From an uncultured Lachnospiraceae bacterium (GTDB lineage: Bacteria > Bacillota > Clostridia > Lachnospirales > Lachnospiraceae): a DNA stretch of 53,486 bases. A model generated the notes under the pieces. It saw only the letters and a program-made list of their open reading frames with translations. It searched no databases and was not told the origin of the DNA. This document shows positions 47,138-53,486 of the stretch, piece by piece. The stretch lies in the NCBI GenBank assembly GCA_947174015.1, contig CAMWHJ010000015.1, positions 1 to 53,486 of the forward strand, in the 5' to 3' direction. The translations under genes were made by a program, and so were the position numbers. Each line of letters begins with the position of its first letter. Position 1 is the stretch's first letter.

Positions 47138-47221
47138 TTTTTGGTGATTTTACTTGGATTTTTCCATATAACTTTAAAGTTACAATAGAGTTGTAATGGA
47201 TGATAGAATTAGGAGTGAACA

Positions 47222-47950
47222 ATGGAGCAAACGTATAATACAAAGAACTTTCAACAGGGCTTAGAAGACTTAAACATGAACTTAACATCAAGGCAGATAG
47301 AGCAGTTTTTATGCTTTTATGAGCTTTTGGTGGAGTGGAATAAAGTAATGAATTTAACAGGTATTACTGAGTATGAAGAAGTTGTCAGCAAACACTTTTT
47401 GGACAGCTTGTTAATTGCAAAAGCATATCCAATGGAAAAAGTACAAAATTTCATTGATGTGGGTACAGGAGCCGGTTTTCCCGGAATCCCCCTTAAGATT
47501 GTGTATCCACAAATGGAATGTGTATTGATGGACTCTTTGGGGAAAAGGATCAAATTTTTGCAGACAGTTGTGGATAACTTAAAGATCTTTCATATAAGAC
47601 TTGTCCATGCAAGAGCGGAGGATTTAGCAAAAAAAGAGGAATATCGGGAAAAATTTGATTTGTCGGTATCCAGAGCAGTGGCAAATTTATCCTCACTTTC
47701 AGAATACTGTATTCCCTTTGTGAAACCTAAGGGAGCCTTTGTATCCTACAAATCTGGTGCTGTGGAGGAAGAACTTCATCAGGCAAAAAAAGCAGTGGGA
47801 ATGCTGGGGGGAAGGGTGGAAACTTCCAAGGAATTGCTTTTGCCGGGAACAGATATTACCAGAACCTTTGTGATAGTGCAAAAAGAAAGTTGCACACCTA
47901 AAAAATACCCAAGAAAGGCAGGGCTGCCGACAAAAGAACCTTTAGGATAG
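47222..47950 (+). CDS. rsmG: 16S rRNA 7-methylguanosine methyltransferase
   Basis: 242 residues. Methylates G527 (E. coli numbering) of 16S rRNA. SAM motif FIDVGTGAGFPGIPLKIVYP (about 77-96); NKVMNLTGITEYEEVVSKHF precedes it and SRAVANLSSLSEYCIPFVKP follows. AGGAGTG lies 6 nt before the ATG. Loss of this gene gives low-level streptomycin resistance in other bacteria. Confidence 0.97.
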   Translation: MEQTYNTKNFQQGLEDLNMNLTSRQIEQFLCFYELLVEWNKVMNLTGITEYEEVVSKHFLDSLLIAKAYPMEKVQNFIDVGTGAGFPGIPLKIVYPQMECVLMDSLGKRIKFLQTVVDNLKIFHIRLVHARAEDLAKKEEYREKFDLSVSRAVANLSSLSEYCIPFVKPKGAFVSYKSGAVEEELHQAKKAVGMLGGRVETSKELLLPGTDITRTFVIVQKESCTPKKYPRKAGLPTKEPLG

Positions 47951-48010
47951 ACAATGTTTAAAATGAATAATAGGCAAACCTTAAAATAAGTGTTGGGCAA
48001 AAATGATATG

Positions 48011-48050
48011 AAAGTTGTAAAAAAATTAATTTTTTGCAACTTTTTTATAT
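48011..48050 (+). terminator. Terminator after rsmG
   Basis: AAGTTGTAAAAAAA pairs with TTTTTTGCAACTT around TTAA, then TTTTATA. The same right arm also forms a TTGCAA box with AAGTAT 17 nt later, so a promoter reading is possible. Confidence 0.75.
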
Positions 48051-48079
48051 ATTTAAAAGTATTTAATATGTAAGGTAAA

Positions 48080-48177
48080 GTAACAGTTAAGGAAGGTCTG
48101 TGTATTTATTGAACAGACCGTACATAAACACAATGGGAGCCGGCGAATGCCCCATCTGCAAAGCAGATTTTAAATGG
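48080..48177 (+). repeat. Partial MITE-like element upstream of the MoxR operon
   Basis: GTAACAGTTAAGGAAGG start, GGTCTGT/ACAGACC hairpin, then GGGAGCCGGC, GCCCCATCTGCAAAGCAGAT and TTTAAATGG, which matches the interior of the element at 1095-1229. The right end is lost. Confidence 0.78.
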
Positions 48178-48235
48178 TCACAAGTATTATTCACCGTGAA
48201 TACGGCAGACCCATAAAGGAATATTAGGAGGAAGT

Positions 48236-49228
48236 ATGCTAAAAGAAACCACAGGAATTACAAAGGAAGAATTAGATAGAGCAGTAAGCATTGTCCAGAA
48301 CATAAGGCATTATTACGAAAGTAAAGTGGTAGGGCAGTCTAATTTGGGATATGCACTTATAATATCTCTCATTGCCAACGGACATATTCTTTTAGAATCC
48401 GTTCCGGGATTGGCAAAGACTACGGCAGCAAAGGTTATAACAGAGGCAGTCAATGGAAAGTTTTCAAGGATTCAATGTACACCGGATCTTCTACCCAGTG
48501 ATATGATAGGAACTCAGATTTTTAATATGTCCACAAATACATTCGAAAATAATCTGGGACCTGTGAATGCAAACTTTGTTTTATTGGATGAGGTAAACCG
48601 TTCCAGTGCAAAGACTCAAAGTGCCATGCTGGAAGCTATGCAGGAGAGGGAGGTAAGTATTGGTGGTGAAACCTATGAACTTCCCAACCCCTTTGTAGTG
48701 ATTGCCACACAAAATCCCATTGAAGAAGAAGGTACCTATATATTATCGGAAGCACAGTTGGACAGATTTCTTTTAAAAGTTAAGTTAATGTATCCCAATG
48801 CAGAATGTGAAATGGAGATTTTGAATCGAATTGAGGCAGATGTATTTGCAGAGGGGCATGCGGTGGCAGATTTGCAGGACATTGTATTTTTGCAGAATCT
48901 TTGTAAAAGGGTCTATATGGATGCTTCCATTAAGCGGTATATTGTTGACATTGTTCAGGCTTCCAGAATGACAAAGCAAATTCTCACACCGGAGCTGTCA
49001 CAATATGTGTTAATGGGGGCAAGTACCAGAGCAGCCATTGCATTTATGGAAGTTGCAAAAGCGGCAGCACTGACAAATGGAAGAGGATTTTGTATTCCGG
49101 ATGATGTAAAGGCAATGCGTTATTCTGTGTTGGGACACCGGATTATGCTGAACTTTGCAGCGATTGCAGACGGAGTGAAAGAAGAAACCATTATTGACGG
49201 AATTGTGGGGGCGGTTAGAACACCATGA
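48236..49228 (+). CDS. MoxR-type AAA+ ATPase
   Basis: 330 residues. Walker A ESVPGLAKTTAAK (about 54-66), Walker B FVLLDEVNRSSAKTQSAMLE, sensor IATQNPIEEEGTYILSEAQL. MoxR ATPases act as chaperones for VWA-domain partners, and two VWA proteins are encoded just downstream. AGGAGG lies 5 nt before the ATG. The stop overlaps the DUF58 gene start by 4 bp. Confidence 0.95.
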   Translation: MLKETTGITKEELDRAVSIVQNIRHYYESKVVGQSNLGYALIISLIANGHILLESVPGLAKTTAAKVITEAVNGKFSRIQCTPDLLPSDMIGTQIFNMSTNTFENNLGPVNANFVLLDEVNRSSAKTQSAMLEAMQEREVSIGGETYELPNPFVVIATQNPIEEEGTYILSEAQLDRFLLKVKLMYPNAECEMEILNRIEADVFAEGHAVADLQDIVFLQNLCKRVYMDASIKRYIVDIVQASRMTKQILTPELSQYVLMGASTRAAIAFMEVAKAAALTNGRGFCIPDDVKAMRYSVLGHRIMLNFAAIADGVKEETIIDGIVGAVRTP

Positions 49229-50109
49229 GAATGAAGTATATTGCACAGATACAGGCTAATCTGAAACGATATAGAACCATACATACCAACAAAGCAACCT
49301 CCAGAATTCTGGATGGTTCTTACCATTCTGTTTATAAAGGCAGAAGTATGAATTTTGACGAACTCAGGGAGTACGTGGTGGGGGATGATAGGAAAGATAT
49401 TGACTGGAAAGCATCTGCACGGAGTCAAAAAATGCTCGTAAAGCAGTATATTGCAGAAAAAAAGCATAATATTATGCTGGTAATGGATACAAACCGTAGA
49501 ATGCTTGCGGATACCAGTGAACTTGCAGAAAAGCGTGAGACAGCTCTTATGAGTGCAGGTACCTTGGCATATCTTGTGAATCAAAATGGGGATTATGTCA
49601 GTGCCATTTATTCCACAGAGCAGTCCATGGAACATTTTCCCTTTAAGACAGGTCTTATGAATATAGAAAATATACTGGAGCATTATCATAAAAACGTCAC
49701 AGCCAACAACCTTTCCAGCATAGGTAAAACATTAGAATATGTTGTCCGCCATTTCAGAAGAAAGATGATATTGATTGTTGTGACCGATATAGAAGGCATT
49801 CGGGAAATTTCAGAAACTACTTTAAAGAGACTGCTTATTATGCACGATGTGCTGTTGATTCGGGTTAGTGATGCAGATGTGGCAGGAAAGATGGTATATA
49901 GTATGGTCAGTGAAAATTATCTGCCCCAGTTTTTCACTCGAGATAAAAAACTGGCAAAGCGGCAGGAAGAAAAAATACAGACGGTATATAAAGAATGTGC
50001 TGAGAAACTGAAACGATTTGGCATAGGAAATATTACCATAGATCATACAAAAGAAATTGATACAAAATTAGTGGAATTGCTTCATAAGCATAAATATGAG
50101 AAGAGGTAA
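49225..50109 (+). CDS. DUF58 domain protein
   Basis: 294 residues. The conserved DUF58 core is seen in YKGRSMNFDELREYVVGDDR, then KDIDWKASARSQKMLVKQYI. A VWA-like fold follows with MLVMDTNRRM. DUF58 proteins are standard second members of MoxR operons, with unknown biochemistry. No membrane segment is visible. Coupled to moxR by the 4-bp overlap. Confidence 0.92.
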   Translation: MRMKYIAQIQANLKRYRTIHTNKATSRILDGSYHSVYKGRSMNFDELREYVVGDDRKDIDWKASARSQKMLVKQYIAEKKHNIMLVMDTNRRMLADTSELAEKRETALMSAGTLAYLVNQNGDYVSAIYSTEQSMEHFPFKTGLMNIENILEHYHKNVTANNLSSIGKTLEYVVRHFRRKMILIVVTDIEGIREISETTLKRLLIMHDVLLIRVSDADVAGKMVYSMVSENYLPQFFTRDKKLAKRQEEKIQTVYKECAEKLKRFGIGNITIDHTKEIDTKLVELLHKHKYEKR

Positions 50110-50110
50110 A

Positions 50111-50218
50111 GGTGAAAGAACAAAGAAGAAAGGATAAAATGCAAACACACGTCTTTCACCCTCTGTGTTTGCACCTCAAATGAAAATGCAACCATTTTCG
50201 CTTGAGGATTGGTGCAAA
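50111..50218 (+). ncRNA. Structured intercistronic leader with competing stems
   Basis: The 111-nt gap holds four pairings. GGTGAAAGA (50111) with TCTTTCACC (50152) and TGCAAACACA (50140) with TGTGTTTGCA (50164) interleave like a pseudoknot. TTTGCACC (50168) can instead pair with GGTGCAAA (50211-50218), 2 nt before the ATG. Between them CCTCAA..GAAAATG pairs with CATTTTC..TTGAGG. It could modulate translation of the next gene or be a degenerate mobile repeat. Confidence 0.5.
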
Positions 50219-50220
50219 TT

Positions 50221-50700
50221 ATGAAAACATCAGTAGAATTACAAGAACCATTTTCTTATGCAGTCTGGCCTATGATTGTGATGGGAATTCTCTTGACAGG
50301 GTATTTGCTTTATATGTTTATGAAAAAAAGAATTTTGTCAGAAAAGCAGAAAAAACCTTTCAAAGAGACATTGATAAAACCACAGCCAGCTCCTGATATC
50401 ATGTCTATTAAGGCTAATTATATCAGGAATTTAGAGAAAATAAAAAGTGATTTGTGGAACAAGAACATTACAACAAGGGATGCATATCAACGAATGAGCA
50501 TGTGTATCCGGGGATTTGTTTACGAAATTACCGGAATTCAAGTGCAAAATTATACACTTGGGGATATCAGAAAGTTAAATATGCCAGTGCTGGAAGAATT
50601 GATTAAAGAGTACTATGCCCCTGAATTTTCAGAGGAATCCGTCGATGACGGCATGGCAGCCATAGAAAAAACAGAAAGAGCGATAGAAAAATGGAATTAA
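50221..50700 (+). CDS. Small membrane protein of the MoxR operon
   Basis: 159 residues, one membrane segment (AVWPMIVMGILLTGYLLYMF, about 12-31), then a cytoplasmic helical domain. Size, topology and position between DUF58 and the VWA genes match the DUF4381-type members of Bat operons, but I see no decisive motif. The start is uncertain: ATG at 50221 has GAGG 13 nt upstream; GTG 50212 and TTG 50209 are alternatives. The stop overlaps the next gene by 10 bp. Confidence 0.75.
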   Translation: MKTSVELQEPFSYAVWPMIVMGILLTGYLLYMFMKKRILSEKQKKPFKETLIKPQPAPDIMSIKANYIRNLEKIKSDLWNKNITTRDAYQRMSMCIRGFVYEITGIQVQNYTLGDIRKLNMPVLEELIKEYYAPEFSEESVDDGMAAIEKTERAIEKWN

Positions 50701-51695
50701 AATATGGATTTGTATTTTTGATAGGAATTGTTGTTCTTGTGTTATTGTTTTTTCTCCAGTTTAAGGGGAAGGACAAGTACAAGGGTGGCAAAAAGGTTGT
50801 GGGACTGTCTTATATGGAAGAGGATCCTTATTATAAAAAGAAAGTGCTGCAATACAAAATATTATCTTATGTTCTTTTATTATCATTTGTGGTGGGGATT
50901 CTTGCATCCTTTTGGCTGCTGGCAAGACCCTACAAGGTGGTAGTGAATGAAAAAGAAAATTATAATAGAGATATTATTCTCTGTATTGATGTATCTACTT
51001 CGGTGGATGAACTGAATCTGAAGCTGGTGGAAGAATTAAAGAATACTGTTAAAAATCTGCGGGGAGAAAGGTTTGGAATTGTTATTTTTAATGCCTCTGC
51101 AGTAATGCTTTCCCCGCTTACAGACGATTATGAATTTACCATAGATGTACTTGACCAGCTGAAAAAAAGTTTAGAAACATATAATGGTGATAAGGTTCCC
51201 GATGACTATTTTTACAGGGTGGATTATATTATGTCAGGAACTACACTTGGTGCAGAAGAAAGAGGAAGTTCTCTCATAGGAGACGGTCTGGCAACCAGTG
51301 TGTATGACTTTCCAAATTTGGAGGAAGAAAGAACCAGAATTGTAATTTTGTCTACAGATAATGAATTGGAGGGAACACCCATTGTCACTTTAGAGGAAGC
51401 GGTAAGTATATGCAAGGAAAACAACGTTGTAGTATATGGGATTGGCACCAAAGAAATGAGCGATATCGAAATGGAAGAGATGAAAACAGCAGTGGAGAAA
51501 ACGGGAGGAAGATTTTTTCTGGAAGAGGAATCAGGAACCATGCATGAGATTGTGAGTGAAATTGAAAAAGCAGGAAAAAACCTTATAAAAGGGAGCAAAG
51601 AAATGAAAATGGTGGAGCAGGTGGAAGTACCAGTGGTATTTCTTATCACCTCGGTTTTCTTTGTTATTCTTGTAACAAAAATAACAAAAGGGTAA
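50691..51695 (+). CDS. VWA domain membrane protein (BatA-like)
   Basis: 334 residues. Two N-terminal membrane segments (about 6-23 and 57-76), a VWA domain with an intact metal site D100-V-S-T-S104, and one C-terminal segment (VPVVFLITSVFFVILVTKIT). VWA domains bind metal ions and partner proteins; Bat proteins were named for aerotolerance in Bacteroides. Role in this organism is unknown. Overlaps the previous gene by 10 bp. Confidence 0.9.
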   Translation: MELKYGFVFLIGIVVLVLLFFLQFKGKDKYKGGKKVVGLSYMEEDPYYKKKVLQYKILSYVLLLSFVVGILASFWLLARPYKVVVNEKENYNRDIILCIDVSTSVDELNLKLVEELKNTVKNLRGERFGIVIFNASAVMLSPLTDDYEFTIDVLDQLKKSLETYNGDKVPDDYFYRVDYIMSGTTLGAEERGSSLIGDGLATSVYDFPNLEEERTRIVILSTDNELEGTPIVTLEEAVSICKENNVVVYGIGTKEMSDIEMEEMKTAVEKTGGRFFLEEESGTMHEIVSEIEKAGKNLIKGSKEMKMVEQVEVPVVFLITSVFFVILVTKITKG

Positions 51696-51711
51696 AGAGG
51701 TGGTATAAAAT

Positions 51712-52656
51712 ATGAGAATTCATCCAGTGATACCAATATGGCTTATGGCAATTTTGTGTGTGATTATGGTTGTGGTGAAAAGAAAAGGCATCCTGCCATA
51801 TATAAGACAAATTTTAATTGTTGTATTGCTATTTATAATTAATTTAAGAATTATGATTCCTGATGGAAATGTGGAGAGCAGTGTGCAGAAAATGAATGCA
51901 TATGTACTGTTTGTGGTGGATGATACCATAAGTATGTTGGCGAGGGATTATAAGGGAGAGACAGAACGATTAACAGGGGTGAAGGCAGATTGTGAAAATA
52001 TCATTGACAAGCTCAGTGGTGCAAAGTTTTCTGTCATATCCTTTGACAATTATGCTAAAGTGTTATCACCCTTTAGCAATGATACAGAGTTTGCAAAAAA
52101 TAGTATTAACTCCATAAGTCCCATAGATGAACTGTATGCCAAAGGTTCTTCCATGAATATATGTAAGGACACAATGATGGAAGGGTTAAAGAATGCCAAA
52201 GAAAAAGGAGATGGAAGTGTGATCCTGTTCTTTCTCAGTGATGGGGAAAATACCAATGGAGACACCTTAAAGTCCTTTCATGAGGCAGCGGACTATATTG
52301 ATTATGGTGCGGTGCTTGGCTATGGTACCCAAGAGGGAGGTGTCATGTACACAAAAGCTTTTTATGAGGAAGAAGAGGAGATTGTACAGGATACCACAGA
52401 TTATCCATATAAAGATGCAGTATCAAAAATAGATGAGTCCAATTTGAAACAAATGGCAGAGGATATGGGAATCCGTTATATCAATATGAATACAGGAAAT
52501 GAAATTGAGGATGTATTAAAGGAAATAAAGGGAAATACAGAGGTGGAAATGGAAATTACAGAGGAAACAGGTTATAGAGAATGTTATTATTTCTTTGTAT
52601 TTCCTCTTGTACTGTTATTAATATATGAGTTTATAGTAAACAAAAGGAGTGTCTAA
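51712..52656 (+). CDS. VWA domain membrane protein (BatB-like), altered metal site
   Basis: 314 residues with two N-terminal membrane segments (about 6-22 and 30-50), a VWA domain and a C-terminal membrane segment (CYYFFVFPLVLLLIYEFIVN). The metal-site motif reads D70-D-T-I-S74, with Thr where DxSxS normally has Ser, so binding may be weaker or different. AGAGGTGG is the likely ribosome binding site. It pairs with the VWA protein just upstream. Confidence 0.88.
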   Translation: MRIHPVIPIWLMAILCVIMVVVKRKGILPYIRQILIVVLLFIINLRIMIPDGNVESSVQKMNAYVLFVVDDTISMLARDYKGETERLTGVKADCENIIDKLSGAKFSVISFDNYAKVLSPFSNDTEFAKNSINSISPIDELYAKGSSMNICKDTMMEGLKNAKEKGDGSVILFFLSDGENTNGDTLKSFHEAADYIDYGAVLGYGTQEGGVMYTKAFYEEEEEIVQDTTDYPYKDAVSKIDESNLKQMAEDMGIRYINMNTGNEIEDVLKEIKGNTEVEMEITEETGYRECYYFFVFPLVLLLIYEFIVNKRSV

Positions 52657-52663
52657 AGGATAC

Positions 52664-53344
52664 ATGAAAAGAGTAGAAATTGCCATATGGACTTTGCTTT
52701 TATTGTGCTTTCTAGTTTTTTTTGTCAATTACATAGCAAATGAAGGAATAATTAGAAAGTATGAAAAAGGAAAATATACAGAGAATAAGCTGTCTGTACT
52801 TGGATTTATGGAACCATATATATCCCATTATAATAGAGGAAATATTTTATATAAAATGGATGATTATGAGGCAGCAGTGGAGGAATATGAAAGAGCTTTG
52901 CGATTAAATCCACCACATGACAGAGAATGTAAAATAAGAATTAATCTTGTACTTGCTATGGTGGCATCTATTGATTCGGATGAGATAACAGAAAGTAATG
53001 TGAATGAAGTCATTCAGTTGCTGGAAGAGGGGGAAGATATTCTGTATGAACATGGTTGTGCACGTTCTGATGATAATGGCCATAATGAGGATGCCCAGAA
53101 ATTGAAAGAGGATATCGATAAATTTCTCGAGGAATTAAAAAACAGAAGAGATTTGGAAAATGATGCAGATACACAGGGAGATAAGGAGAAGGAAAAGGAA
53201 GCAAAGGAATCCATAGAGAATGAACAGGAGAAAAAGGAAAAATTAAAGGAAATACAAAGGGAGGGGACAGAAGAAAGAAATTCGGAACTACAACGAGATG
53301 AATACATGGAAGACTTTGAATTTTATGATGGAATTACTTGGTAA
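52664..53344 (+). CDS. TPR-containing membrane protein of the MoxR operon
   Basis: 226 residues. One N-terminal membrane segment (WTLLLLCFLVFFVNYIAN), then a tetratricopeptide unit (YNRGNILYKMDDYEAAVEEY, ERALRLNP) and a highly charged Glu/Lys helical tail likely to form a coiled coil. It resembles the BatC/BatE partners of VWA proteins. The start is uncertain: ATG 52664 has AAAGGA only 3 nt upstream; GTG 52649 overlaps AGGAG. Last gene of the operon. Confidence 0.8.
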   Translation: MKRVEIAIWTLLLLCFLVFFVNYIANEGIIRKYEKGKYTENKLSVLGFMEPYISHYNRGNILYKMDDYEAAVEEYERALRLNPPHDRECKIRINLVLAMVASIDSDEITESNVNEVIQLLEEGEDILYEHGCARSDDNGHNEDAQKLKEDIDKFLEELKNRRDLENDADTQGDKEKEKEAKESIENEQEKKEKLKEIQREGTEERNSELQRDEYMEDFEFYDGITW

Positions 53345-53372
53345 TAATAAATATATGTTAAATCATTAAAAT

Positions 53373-53420
53373 ATAGGGAACCAATTACTGTTTTGTATCT
53401 TTGCAGTAGTTGGTTCCCTA
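53373..53420 (+). terminator. Terminator of the MoxR operon
   Basis: ATAGGGAACCAA..TACTG pairs with CAGTA..TTGGTTCCCTAT around a loop of about 14 nt, followed by TAAAATC. Strong stem, weak T tract. Confidence 0.75.
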
Positions 53421-53432
53421 TTAAAATCAAAT

Positions 53433-53486
53433 GTAACTATTCAGTACCTTCATAGTTACAAGCAAAGAACCATGCAAAATTGCCTA
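53433..53486 (+). repeat. MITE-like element, left part (cut by window end)
   Basis: GTAACTATTCAGTACC, then TTCATAGTTACAAGCAAAGA and ACCATGCAAAATTGCCTA, nearly identical to the copy at 11082. It is truncated by the window edge. Confidence 0.85.

Noticed and set aside
48034-48062. Third TTGCAA/AAGTAT promoter upstream of the MoxR operon
   Set aside because: The -35 part is one arm of the rsmG terminator stem, so the match is probably incidental.
50111-50173. A full H-type pseudoknot from the two interleaved stems
   Set aside because: The 3-nt loop that must cross the 9-bp stem is too short for both full helices at once. Alternative hairpins are more likely.

Overview
The window is a 53.5 kb piece of a low-GC Firmicutes chromosome, most like a Lachnospiraceae-type clostridium. 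It carries the replication origin. Supporting evidence: the conserved order rpmH-rnpA-yidD-yidC-jag-mnmE-mnmG-rsmG on one side of oriC and dnaA-dnaN-yaaA-recF-gyrB-gyrA on the other, AGGAGG-type ribosome binding sites, a T-box leader, an FMN riboswitch, and secreted proteins with FN3-like and Ig-like domains. The family assignment is inference from gene content, not a database result.

Layout. 1-7.7 kb: two secreted proteins (+), glycogen phosphorylase, a DegV protein and a DUF3592-like membrane protein (-). 7.7-11.6 kb: a type-2-like isoleucyl-tRNA synthetase behind an Ile (ATC) T-box. 11.6-15.8 kb: a transglutaminase-like lipoprotein, then an ECF sigma factor and a putative anti-sigma factor (+). 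15.9-19.9 kb: riboflavin operon ribD-ribE-ribBA-ribH (-) behind an FMN riboswitch. 20-26.5 kb: FN3-like secreted protein, GT14-like glycosyltransferase, tRNA-Lys(CTT), signal peptidase I, a small frameshifted gene, an MnmM/YtqB-like methyltransferase and a chemoreceptor. 26.8-35.3 kb: gyrA, gyrB, recF, yaaA, dnaN, dnaA (-). 35.3-36.15 kb: oriC with a palindromic DnaA-box pair. 36.15-38.9 kb: rpmH, rnpA, yidD, yidC, jag (+). 38.9-43.3 kb: response regulator / ABC transporter / histidine kinase module and mtnN (-). 43.6-48 kb: mnmE, mnmG, rsmG (+). 48.2-53.4 kb: a MoxR-DUF58-VWA-VWA-TPR operon (+) of the Bat (aerotolerance) type.

The most unusual content lies between the genes. At least fifteen pieces of a palindromic, MITE-like element are scattered through the window. 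Termini read GTAACTRTTCAGTA or close variants, and the middle is a variable stack of hairpins. Six copies are flanked by 7-8 bp direct repeats (two are perfect 8-mers), which argues for transposition with an 8-bp target duplication, as in IS66-type elements. Copies sit in the leaders of ileS and dnaA and inside the riboflavin operon. A second, about 44-bp palindromic repeat lies directly against a strong stem-loop in four of its five full copies. A 110-nt structured spacer with mutually exclusive pairings precedes the third gene of the MoxR operon, and a 168-bp multi-stem element with inverted ends lies downstream of ileS.

The genes flanking oriC are typical housekeeping genes. The accessory interest is in the repeats, the sigma/anti-sigma/lipoprotein cluster and the MoxR/VWA operon.
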